Assembly: GCA_003353945.1 (NCBI GenBank)
Contig: PIVM01000039.1
Location: 1-38,588, forward strand
DNA: 38,588 nt
From: Gammaproteobacteria bacterium
GTDB lineage: Bacteria > Pseudomonadota > Gammaproteobacteria > Pseudomonadales > PIVM01
Direction: 5' to 3'
Below the pieces are notes generated by a model, which searched no databases, was not told the origin of the DNA, and saw only the letters and a program-made list of their open reading frames with translations. Below, piece after piece: positions 31,318 through 38,588 of this stretch. Every line of letters begins with the position of its first letter. The stretch's first letter is position 1. The translations under genes were made by a program, and so were the position numbers.

Positions 31318-32103
31318 ATGACAGGCTCTGTCTTTCAAACAGTTGAGTTATTTAAGATGCTTACGCTTTCTCGCATGGCAATTATTTTATGCGGGCTACT
31401 ATCTGTTCAGATGTGTGTTTTTGTGAGTACGGCGAGCGCGGCAAGTTGGGAAGATCTGCGTCAAGAGATGGTGGAAAGTATCAGGGAGGATGCGATCGCT
31501 ACGGCCGACTATATCGGTAAACAAGATTTCGATCATCGTGTGATGCAAGCCATTGGCACTGTTCCGCGACATGAGTTTGTTCCTGCACTTCAAAAGCCAC
31601 TGGCATACCTTAATAGGCCTCTGAACATCGGTTATGGTCAAACGATTTCTCAACCCTATATTGTTGCTCTGATGACAGATCTGCTAAACCCGAAACCGCA
31701 TCATCGGGTTTTGGAGGTAGGCAGTGGGTCGGGGTATCAGGCCGCGATTTTGTCCGTGCTTGTTGATACGGTTTTTACCATGGAAATTATTCCTCCATTA
31801 GGAAAAGCCGCCGAACGTCGTTTGCAGCGTCTGAAGTACGCTAATGTCGAATTGAAGATTGGAGATGGTTACTATGGCTGGTCCGAAGCAGCTCCCTTTG
31901 ACGGTATTATCGTTACAGCAGTGGGAGGCCAGATTCCACCGCCATTGCTAAAACAACTCAAACCCGGTGGGCGAATGGTATTACCCGTGGGTGATCAGTT
32001 TTCTGTACAGCATTTAATGCTGATAGAAAAAAGTGAGAAGTCTGAAATTACCTTACACCAGATACTCCCAGTTCGATTTGTACCCTTGACGGGTGATCAC
32101 TAG
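31318..32103 (+). CDS. pcm: Protein-L-isoaspartate O-methyltransferase, probably exported
   Basis: The product is 261 residues from the first ATG. GYGQTISQPYIVALM (105-119) and VLEVGSGSGYQAA (131-143) are the hallmark PCM substrate-loop and SAM motifs. It methylates isoaspartyl residues for protein repair. Unlike E. coli Pcm (208 residues), residues 15-42 form a signal-like helix (ILCGLLSVQMCVFVSTASAA), implying a periplasmic protein; periplasmic PCM forms exist in some marine gammaproteobacteria as far as I recall. The start may instead be the ATG at 31357; neither has a strong ribosome site. Confidence 0.88.
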   Translation: MTGSVFQTVELFKMLTLSRMAIILCGLLSVQMCVFVSTASAASWEDLRQEMVESIREDAIATADYIGKQDFDHRVMQAIGTVPRHEFVPALQKPLAYLNRPLNIGYGQTISQPYIVALMTDLLNPKPHHRVLEVGSGSGYQAAILSVLVDTVFTMEIIPPLGKAAERRLQRLKYANVELKIGDGYYGWSEAAPFDGIIVTAVGGQIPPPLLKQLKPGGRMVLPVGDQFSVQHLMLIEKSEKSEITLHQILPVRFVPLTGDH

Positions 32104-32187
32104 CGCCTATTCTCGGACAGGCTCTAGGCATCGTCAGAATAAAAAGCGTCTGCAAAATCAGGATGTTGTCGTGATAGGGGAAAAGAC

Positions 32188-34692
32188 GTGATAGGGAAAA
32201 AAGACGTGATACCGTGGTTACCCGTTTTCTGGATCAGTGGAGCCGCGTTAGCGTATGAAGTGTTGCTGCTGCGTTTGTTTGCGATCATTCAGTGGCATGA
32301 TTTCGCATACCTTGTGATTAGCCTCGCGTTACTGGGGCATGGTGTCAGTGGTACCGTGATCGTGCTTTTGCAGCGGCGGTTGATAAAGTACTACTTCGAA
32401 TTGTTCACGCTCAATTGCTTGTTATTTGCCGTTACATCCAGCCTGTGTTTTTGGCTCGCTCAACAGGTGGCGTTTAATTCGCTGGAGATAATCTGGCAGC
32501 AGAGACAGTGGTGGGGGTTGGCGCAAATCTATATGCTGCTAACCATTCCTTTTTTCTTTGCCGCTAACTGTATAACATTATCTCTGGTCCGTTTCCCACA
32601 TCGTATACCGGCATTATACAGTTGTGATTTGCTTGGAGCCGGGGCAGGCGGTGCGCTTGTGTTGTTACTGCTGTATCTGGCTCCACCAGATTCACTTATT
32701 CAGTTGCTGAGTGCCTCTGTGTTGCTGCTGGCACTGTTTGCAGCAATCCAATTTTCATCGTGCAGTCACAAAACGGCCACTCGATCAAGTGTCATTGCTG
32801 TGGTGGTGTTATTGTTGTTATTGATCGTTACGCCTAGTCAGCTTACAGACCTTAAATCGACGCCCTACAAGGCATTACAAAAAACACTGTTGTTGCCAGG
32901 CGTGCAGATTGAGGCGGAGCAATATAGCCCGATGGGGGTGTTAACGGTTGTATCTAGTCCAAACATACCGCTGCGACTTTCTTCCGGACTCAGCTTGGCG
33001 TCTACCAATGAGCTGCCGCAACAAATGGCAATCTTTATCGATGGTGATGGACCCGTAGCCATAAATTATTATAAAGCTGACATTGCGCAGTCTGCTTATC
33101 TCGCTGATGTGAGTTCAGCGCTGCCTTATCGTTTTCTGAATAGTAAATCAAAAAACTACCAGATACTTCAGCTGGGATTAGACCAACCTTCCTTATTACA
33201 AACCAAGCTGTTCCTTGGGAAAAATTCTAATGTTAAAGTCGATGTTATTGAGCCGAATGAGCAGCTTATTCATCTGATTCAGCATCAATTCAATGACGAT
33301 GCTGGATGGGACGATTTATCACCCTCGACTGATATTTATCGAGCAGATATTCGCAGTTTTCTCGCATCCTCATCAAAACAATATGACCTTGTGTCAATAC
33401 AGGTAGCTGATTCATCGCTTATTGCAGGAGCGGGATTAAATGCACTGAAATCGGATTACCGTTATACAACAGAAGCATTTTCTGAGTACTACGAGCATCT
33501 GTCAGACGACGGCATGTTGTCAGTGACCAACTGGCTGGCACATCCACCCAGGGCAACGTTAAAAATACTGGCAACCGTTCTGTATGTCTTAAGAAAAGAG
33601 GGAGTGGAGAATCCTGCTCAACACTTAATAATGATTCGCAGTTGGAAAACGGCAACCCTGCTAATAACAAAACGCCCCGTGACAAAGCAGCAGATAGATC
33701 AAGCAAAATCTTTTTGTGAAAAACGTTGGTTTGATTTGGTTTATTATCCAGGCGTCAAAAGAAGTGAAGTTAATCGCTATGCTCGATTGAGGCAGCCGGA
33801 CTACTTTCTTGCAGCAAAAGCGCTCATAAACCAGCCCCATCAGTTTTATGATCAGTATAAATTTGCGATTTATCCGGCAAACGACGATCGTCCGTTTTTC
33901 TACCAATTTTTCAAATGGTCTTCTGCCAATGAACTGATGGCGTTACATATCAGTGGAGGTGCTGCGCTGATTGGAAAGGGATACCCGATGTTATTGATGA
34001 CGCTGCTGCTGGCCGTACTTATGAGTGTGGTGCTCATTTTATTACCCCTGATATTTCAAAAACAAAATCATATTTCAACAAAAAAAACGAGTGAGATAGC
34101 GATAACGAATTCGGGTTTATCCGTGAAAGAAACATCCAGTGATGGTGAGGCTGCGTCGGTATTGCTCTATTTTTTTTGTCTTGGCATGGGATTTATGTTT
34201 GTCGAAATTGCAATGATTCAACGTTTTGTGCTGTTTCTCAGCCATCCTGTTATTAGTGCTACCGTTGTAATCGCATTATTTTTAATTTTTGCAGGGTTGG
34301 GCAGTTTGTTCTGTGACCTTCAACCGGAAGGGAGGCGCATCAAGGTCTCGACAGTGATTACTTTATTGATAGGTGTCGTATTGCTCTATCTGCTGTTGGC
34401 GCCACATCTGCTCCAAGCATTGGTCGGAACAGTATTAATTATTCGCATACTGGCCGTCGCGTTTATACTTGCCCCAATTGCATTCCTGATGGGAATGCCG
34501 TTTCCGCTGGGCCTGTCTGGGTTGATCCGTGAAAAACAGTACTGGATACCCTGGGCATGGGGTATCAATGGTTGTGCGTCTGTTATTAGCACCGTGTTGG
34601 CGACACTATTAGCCTTACATTTTGGTTTTAACGCGGTTATTGTTTTGGCGTTATTGTTCTACGCTGTTGCGGCGCGATTAAGATGGCATTAG
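32188..34692 (+). CDS. Membrane-embedded spermidine-synthase-like protein
   Basis: The product is 834 residues. An N-terminal block of about six membrane helices (residues 10-215, beginning FWISGAALAYEVLLLRLFAI) precedes a soluble spermidine-synthase-like Rossmann domain (about 225-590: YQILQLGLDQPSL, VDVIEPNEQL, YRADIRSFL, YDLVSIQVADS, YTTEAFSEYYEHLSDDGMLS). A C-terminal block of 6-7 helices follows (600-834). The first Rossmann loop lacks the GGGDG of true spermidine synthases, so aminopropyl transfer is doubtful. It uses a GTG start; an in-frame GTG at 32206 is an alternative. Function unknown. Confidence 0.75.
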   Translation: MIGKKDVIPWLPVFWISGAALAYEVLLLRLFAIIQWHDFAYLVISLALLGHGVSGTVIVLLQRRLIKYYFELFTLNCLLFAVTSSLCFWLAQQVAFNSLEIIWQQRQWWGLAQIYMLLTIPFFFAANCITLSLVRFPHRIPALYSCDLLGAGAGGALVLLLLYLAPPDSLIQLLSASVLLLALFAAIQFSSCSHKTATRSSVIAVVVLLLLLIVTPSQLTDLKSTPYKALQKTLLLPGVQIEAEQYSPMGVLTVVSSPNIPLRLSSGLSLASTNELPQQMAIFIDGDGPVAINYYKADIAQSAYLADVSSALPYRFLNSKSKNYQILQLGLDQPSLLQTKLFLGKNSNVKVDVIEPNEQLIHLIQHQFNDDAGWDDLSPSTDIYRADIRSFLASSSKQYDLVSIQVADSSLIAGAGLNALKSDYRYTTEAFSEYYEHLSDDGMLSVTNWLAHPPRATLKILATVLYVLRKEGVENPAQHLIMIRSWKTATLLITKRPVTKQQIDQAKSFCEKRWFDLVYYPGVKRSEVNRYARLRQPDYFLAAKALINQPHQFYDQYKFAIYPANDDRPFFYQFFKWSSANELMALHISGGAALIGKGYPMLLMTLLLAVLMSVVLILLPLIFQKQNHISTKKTSEIAITNSGLSVKETSSDGEAASVLLYFFCLGMGFMFVEIAMIQRFVLFLSHPVISATVVIALFLIFAGLGSLFCDLQPEGRRIKVSTVITLLIGVVLLYLLLAPHLLQALVGTVLIIRILAVAFILAPIAFLMGMPFPLGLSGLIREKQYWIPWAWGINGCASVISTVLATLLALHFGFNAVIVLALLFYAVAARLRWH

Positions 34693-34729
34693 AAATCGAA
34701 TGAGGTAATAAGCAAGCCTGTTTTCTCTT

Positions 34730-35314
34730 ATGAACCTAAGCAAAACATTACAAAATAATCGGCGTATTAGAGTAGTTGGTTTTGATGATGCCCCGTTTAT
34801 TCGCCAGCAATCTGAGCCGGTACCAGTGGCGGGCGTGTTTTGCGCTGATACACGCTTTGAAGGCATGTTATGGGGTTGTATTGATAAAGACGGCATGAAT
34901 GCCACTCGCGTACTCACAACGATGCTGCAAGAGAGCAAATTCTATGAACAGACCCATGTTGTCCTGATCGACGGTATCGCATTGGGTGGATTTAATGTCG
35001 TTGACCTGGCAGCACTGGCTGATGAGCTGGATCTACCTTGTATTGCTGTGATGCGTCGCCATCCAGATATGAAGGCGATAGAGGCAGCATTGCAAAATCT
35101 GCCAGAGTCACAATTGCGCATGGATGCAATTCGCAATGCGGGCATCATCCACCATGATAAACCTTTCTATTTTCAAGTCAGGGGTTGTGAGCCAAAGACA
35201 GCCGCTCGCGTTCTGCATCAGCTTACGGATCAGGGTCATGTGCCGGAAGCACTCCGTATAGCGCATATGATAGGAGCAGCGGTACAAACGGGGCAAAGTG
35301 GACGGCGGGCGTGA
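34730..35314 (+). CDS. DUF99 (UPF0215) family protein, endonuclease V-like
   Basis: The product is 194 residues, covering a whole DUF99 domain: RVVGFDDAPF (14-23), the VAGVFCADTRFEG strand, CIDKDGMNATRVL (50-62) and LIDGIALGGFNVVDLAAL (79-96). The acidic residues in these motifs correspond to the RNase H-like active site of the endonuclease V superfamily, to which DUF99 is related; it is best known from archaea. A role in deaminated-base repair is possible but not shown. It lies 37 bp after the spermidine-synthase-like gene, same strand, probably one transcript. Confidence 0.85.
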   Translation: MNLSKTLQNNRRIRVVGFDDAPFIRQQSEPVPVAGVFCADTRFEGMLWGCIDKDGMNATRVLTTMLQESKFYEQTHVVLIDGIALGGFNVVDLAALADELDLPCIAVMRRHPDMKAIEAALQNLPESQLRMDAIRNAGIIHHDKPFYFQVRGCEPKTAARVLHQLTDQGHVPEALRIAHMIGAAVQTGQSGRRA

Positions 35315-35759
35315 GTAGATTAATTCTGAGGCCAGAGCCTGTAAATTAGGTTAAACTGTAGCAGCTCAAATCTCTTCTCACAGCTTTAATTTGAACGTGC
35401 GAATTGTCCTGACAGTTCACTCGAATTGCGGCTGCATATCTCGATGAGCTGACATTGCCTAATAGTCGATCTGCTCAGTTGGGAATACCCGGAATTCACC
35501 CGAACCTGCCGGACGGCGCAGCGAAAATATGAGGCTATGAACCACTCCAAAGGAGTTGCGTAGATGTTCCTCTGTACCTGAAACGTTTTGACAGGAAATC
35601 GCCCTTTACAGACATTAGCGCTTGTCGTGGTATTCGCGAACAATTGAGCAGCGCATTGAAAAAGCTGACCCTCTGATATACACGCTGATGGACAAATTCT
35701 AACATCTCGTCTTATAAAAACAGAGCGAATCTCGGCAACCAATCTGTCTAATATATGAA

Positions 35760-35786
35760 TAGCAGATAGCAGATAGCAGATAGCAG
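35760..35786 (+). repeat. 7-bp tandem repeat TAGCAGA
   Basis: TAGCAGA is repeated almost four times (27 bp, last base changed to T). It is a short heptamer tract in non-coding DNA and a candidate for slipped-strand length variation. Confidence 0.85.
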
Positions 35787-35929
35787 TTATTCGACCTGCT
35801 CCAAGCACGGTTTACGTTTGCATTATCTGGGTTAACGGATAATTTATAATCACTGCATAGGGCAAATACCCTATTTTATAATCACTGGCAGCAGTTTAAT
35901 TGCGCCAACCAGAAGCTCGTTGTAAAGTA

Positions 35930-35972
35930 GACGAAAAGAAAGGGGCGTTTGTTCTTCTTATACTTCCGCCCC
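35930..35972 (-). terminator. Probable terminator of the porin / PstS-like operon
   Basis: On the reverse strand GGGGCG (35972-35967), a long loop, CGCCCC (35947-35942) and then TTTCTTTT. It lies 27 bp beyond the stop of the PstS-like gene. The loop is long for a classic terminator, hence moderate confidence. Confidence 0.5.
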
Positions 35973-35998
35973 GAGCTGCTTTTAGATACAACGGTGGC

Positions 35999-36421
35999 TC
36001 AAGGAATAGTTAATAAAACTTTGACTGAATCATCCGCCGATGCTTTATCGATATAGCTGATAAGTGACGGGTCGTTTGCTATCAGCTCCTTTGCTTCGTC
36101 GTCATCAAAAACTTCTTTGGGCGGTTTTCCTTTGCCAGTAAATAGCAGTCTTGACCAATATGATTTAAGTTGGGCTGCACTTTTCTTAGTGACCGCTTTA
36201 TGGAACTGAATTTTTACGTCGTTACCTTCTTCATGTTCTATGGGCTTTACTTTTATGCCACCACCCAGGTCATCAGATTTACCCAAGAATATGTTCGAAG
36301 CTGTATTAACGTCGATACCGGTTATCGATACAGACGGGTTGCAAATAATGGCAATCTCTGCGCTTGAAATAGAAGAGAATAGAACGATTAAAACAGCTGA
36401 AAAAATGTGTACTCTTTTCAT
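35999..36421 (-). CDS. Small PstS-like periplasmic substrate-binding protein
   Basis: The product is 140 residues from the ATG at 36421 (MKRVHIFSAVLIVLFSSISS, cleavage probably after SSA). The mature sequence (IAIICNPSVSITGIDVNTAS, IFLGKSDDLGGGIKVKPIEH, FHKAVTKKSAAQLKSYWSRL, FTGKGKPPKEV) follows the short phosphate ABC transporter substrate-binding-like family, which is about half the length of PstS. A TTG 15 bases upstream is a weaker start; AGGG precedes the ATG. It lies 11 bp after the porin gene and is probably cotranscribed. The ligand is unproven. Confidence 0.8.
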   Translation of the reverse strand: MKRVHIFSAVLIVLFSSISSAEIAIICNPSVSITGIDVNTASNIFLGKSDDLGGGIKVKPIEHEEGNDVKIQFHKAVTKKSAAQLKSYWSRLLFTGKGKPPKEVFDDDEAKELIANDPSLISYIDKASADDSVKVLLTIP

Positions 36422-36432
36422 ATCCCTACCCC

Positions 36433-37620
36433 TCAAAATACGGCATCGATGACGATGGTATAGATGTCAACAGCTTCTTCAGCACCAGCATTAGGGCTGA
36501 AAGGTCCCTGTGTTCCTTCAAAGTCATAAAGGTGTTCCGTTTGCACTTTTAAAGCAACACTACTATTTATGTCGTATCGAATGCCAAGCGTATTGCCACG
36601 ACCTGAGGATGGTGTCGGTGAGGTTGGTTTTTCGTCCAAACTATTGTTTGAGACGTGTACAGCATAGGGCATCCATTGGCCAAAACGATATCCCGTGGTT
36701 AGGCCAACTGATTCAGAACTGTTTGCTATTAAATTATTCCTAGCGTAGCTATGGCCATATTCGGCGCTGATCAGCAAGTTCTCATCTTCATACTTGAGCG
36801 CAGCGTTATTGGTCTTGATAATATCCTCTCCATTAAAATCAATATCGCTATTGTTTAATTTAAAGGTAAACCGGTTCGTTGCTAGTCGAGCTAACCAGGG
36901 GCCATTAGATAGCGAGTATACAATGCCATAAAGATCGTTGATTGTTATATCGAATGTTAAAGTGGCTACCGCGATCTGATCTTTACTGGTGCCGACATAA
37001 GTTTGTATGTCGTGTTTCCAGCCCATCGTATCGAAGGAATAAAACAGATCCAATCCTTCTAATGTGGATACTGCAGTTTGGTATAAACCGATGGGAGGGC
37101 GAGCCCATGGGTAGGTATGTCCAACATCCAAAGATTCTGAATACAGATAGAATGGTAGACGCAGCCGTCCGCCTCTAACATACCAGTTGTTTGCTTTTTG
37201 GTATTTTATATAGGCCCACTCAGCATCGATATCCCAGTAATCTCCTCCTTTGGCTATGGTTTGTACTGTAGCAGAGAAATCATCACTAATGCGATAATCA
37301 AATTGCAACCCCACCATGGAATCAGGATCGAAAGCAAATTCATCCGGAAATGTTACGCCAAAACTTTCTACCTTATCTGTAGATTTTGTAAGGCCGGCTG
37401 ACATAAAACCGCTGATCCGTAATCTGTCCTCGCTTTTAGCCATTTTTCTTTTGATAGAATCAAACTTCCTCTTGTTTTTCTGCTCGGTTTTTTTCGCTTT
37501 TTTCTCCAAAGCTATAATGCGCTCTTCCAGTTCGCTTGTATTCGCGGCGTATACATTGGAAAAACAAGCAAGTATTACCAGAATAAAGAGAGGGCTAATT
37601 TTTATCTGTGTTTTCATCAT
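36433..37620 (-). CDS. Outer-membrane porin with N-terminal coiled coil
   Basis: The product is 395 residues. Signal peptide to about residue 26 (ILACFSNVYA), then a Lys/Glu-rich helix (ELEERIIALEKKAKKTEQKN, to about 65) likely forming a periplasmic coiled coil, then a beta barrel starting RISGFMSAGL and ending IYTIVIDAVF with the C-terminal Phe of outer-membrane proteins. It resembles DcaP-like or phosphate-selective-type porins with N-terminal coiled coils. A GGTGA site precedes the paired ATG ATG. Pairing with the PstS-like gene suggests solute uptake; the substrate is unknown. Confidence 0.8.
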   Translation of the reverse strand: MMKTQIKISPLFILVILACFSNVYAANTSELEERIIALEKKAKKTEQKNKRKFDSIKRKMAKSEDRLRISGFMSAGLTKSTDKVESFGVTFPDEFAFDPDSMVGLQFDYRISDDFSATVQTIAKGGDYWDIDAEWAYIKYQKANNWYVRGGRLRLPFYLYSESLDVGHTYPWARPPIGLYQTAVSTLEGLDLFYSFDTMGWKHDIQTYVGTSKDQIAVATLTFDITINDLYGIVYSLSNGPWLARLATNRFTFKLNNSDIDFNGEDIIKTNNAALKYEDENLLISAEYGHSYARNNLIANSSESVGLTTGYRFGQWMPYAVHVSNNSLDEKPTSPTPSSGRGNTLGIRYDINSSVALKVQTEHLYDFEGTQGPFSPNAGAEEAVDIYTIVIDAVF

Positions 37621-38373
37621 AAATTCACCAAGATTGAGTTGTAATGGAGTGCTCGCTGGTAAGTTAATAGAACCTCGTACAACGATACTTTCTTAAACCT
37701 CTTTTTAGTGCTAACCATTAACAGTCGTGCAAGCATATGGATAAATTATGATCAGCGCGTAAGCAGTTAGCCCCTTCATAGCATTTGGCGGCAGTTCCAA
37801 ACGTGATAATCAATTGCCATATAGAGGATGATTATAGACGGTTGGGGGTAAATGGCCTGCTAATACGCTAATATTATCTATTCTCAACGAGAAGTTTTCA
37901 AAACTAGCTTGAAGCACAAACGATTGCAGAGTGCTAGGAAGAAGAGCGTGCCCGCCAGCTTTGCCAGTCGAACCATGAGATTGTATGTTTATGCAGATCG
38001 TTTGGGGACTGTCGCTGAAGCGCGATTATTTACATGCGGTGTAAGATTGGCTCTAGAGCAGTCACTGAGGAAGATTCCTGGTTCAGGTTCAAAACGTATC
38101 GATTGCGTAACCGTAAGTCAAACAGCATTTTAAAATGATTCGAGATGGCAAGTGGGCGCACGCTATTTGCGGACGTTACTCCAATGTGTATTTTAAACTA
38201 CCGTCATTCCCGCGAACGCGGGAATCCAGAAAAAATAGCACGCATTTATGCGTACATCATCTTGCCACAGCCCCGCCAATAATCGCCAATAATCGCCAAT
38301 GAAATACCTCTACTCTATCGTTATAACGCATAAATCCTGTAAACTAACGGCCGAATTTATACAAAAGAGAATC
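37621..38373. other. Intergenic region upstream of the porin and repeat unit
   Basis: No convincing gene. A 74-codon open frame at 37909-38133 lacks family resemblance or a ribosome site. From 38184 onward the sequence belongs to the REP/GIY-YIG repeat family. Confidence 0.45.
38184..38373 (+). repeat. REP/GIY-YIG unit, leader part (copy 3)
   Basis: TGTATTTTAAACTACCGTCA then TTCCCGCGAACGCGGGAATC matches the arms at 6199 and 6562. It continues colinearly with the reverse-strand unit at 6616 to 6437: a GCACGCATTTATGCGTACAT block, CTCTACTCTATCGTTATAAC, then ACAAAAGAGAATCATGGAT. A 10-bp tandem repeat CGCCAATAAT (2.7 copies, 38274-38300) is inserted. Confidence 0.8.
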
Positions 38374-38588
38374 ATGGATGATAAAGCGACCTGCAGTTTA
38401 TATGCTTGAGAGTAAGCGAAATGGCAGCATCAACACAACGAACATGATGGTTTTACCCGCAAGTATTCAAATTAGTGTGGTATGAGCTTTGTGAGCAAAT
38501 GAGTGATGCAATTAAACGAGAAAAGCAACTTAAGAAGTGGAGGCGTGTCTGGAAACTTGAGTTAATCGAAGAAAAGAACCCGGATTGG
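38374..38588 (+). pseudogene. Frameshifted GIY-YIG endonuclease (partial)
   Basis: From ATG 38374 an extra base puts the GIY-YIG frame at 38387: RPAVYMLESKRNGSI, where the catalytic YxG region has been eroded. A second frame gives DGFTRKYS, and a third VWYELCEQMSDAIKREKQLK then KWRRVWKLELIEEKNPDW to the window edge. These are the successive blocks of a small GIY-YIG nuclease broken by at least three frameshifts. The 3' end lies outside the window. Confidence 0.75.

Larger units (their letters stand above)
35315..35998. other. Intergenic region with decayed coding traces and repeats
   Basis: Rightward frames from 35390 to 35676 read as short protein-like pieces interrupted by stops (FERANCPDSSLELRLHIS; LPNSRSAQLGIPGIHPNLPD; VPLYLKRFDRKSPFTDISA), possibly an old gene with frameshifts; no family is recognised. 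A heptamer repeat (35760-35786), an ATAGGG/CCCTAT small hairpin near 35858-35875 between two TTATAATCACTG copies, and a terminator (35930-35972) complete the region. Confidence 0.35.

Noticed and set aside
35386-35808. 140-codon open frame on the reverse strand
   Set aside because: No signal, motif, ribosome site or family resemblance. The opposite strand shows better protein-like pieces, and the frame runs through the heptamer repeat.
37909-38133. 74-codon open frame on the forward strand
   Set aside because: Composition is plausible, but there is no ribosome site, no recognised domain, and it lies in a decayed zone next to a repeat unit.

Overview
The window looks like chromosomal DNA of a free-living, flexibly respiring gammaproteobacterium. 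It has FNR with four cluster cysteines, a CcoNOQP / CcoG-FixH-CcoI-CcoS cluster, CheV, FadL-type and other porins, and DUF2788. GC content is moderate and gene density is lowered by much decayed DNA. A marine Cellvibrionales-type genome is my guess from overall feel; no rRNA or other placement marker is present.

Layout. 1-157: tail of a LamG-like secreted protein. 229-363: degenerate copy of a REP/GIY-YIG repeat element. 786-4653: a LysR regulator divergent from an FAD oxidoreductase, then a FadL-type porin; 4838-5623: a methyltransferase. Two orphan enzyme C-termini lie between these genes, so the locus has lost genes. 5624-7888 is a graveyard: a possible ThiF-like tail, a 15-bp perfect hairpin, a REP-flanked GIY-YIG remnant and a broken ISNCY-type transposase. 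7818-9448: two apparent integron gene cassettes with attC-like sites, carrying a small HTH-like protein and a KamA-family radical SAM aminomutase, with no integrase in view.

9736-15413: a compact anaerobic module of VOC protein, glycyl radical enzyme with its activase, and zinc alcohol dehydrogenase, with a TetR regulator convergent to it. I cannot name the substrate; this is the best candidate for an undescribed pathway. 15623-17519: CheV, FNR, and a reverse-strand chemoreceptor tail. 18367-27674: the cbb3 oxidase structural operon ccoNOQP, the assembly operon ccoG-fixH-ccoI-ccoS, a SafE-like membrane protein and DUF2788. FNR next to cbb3 and the glycyl radical module fits a low-oxygen region.

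27750-30082: a toxin-antitoxin islet (VapBC and FitAB types) with a RAYT transposase tail and an IS4-type tail, bracketed by a 26-bp direct repeat. One copy of that repeat is the 3' end of a lipoprotein gene. 31318-35314: a PCM-type methyltransferase with an export signal, a large membrane spermidine-synthase-like protein and a DUF99 (endonuclease V-like) protein on one strand. 35999-37620: a PstS-like periplasmic protein and a porin with a coiled coil. The window ends inside another REP/GIY-YIG element. No rRNA, tRNA or CRISPR array was recognised.
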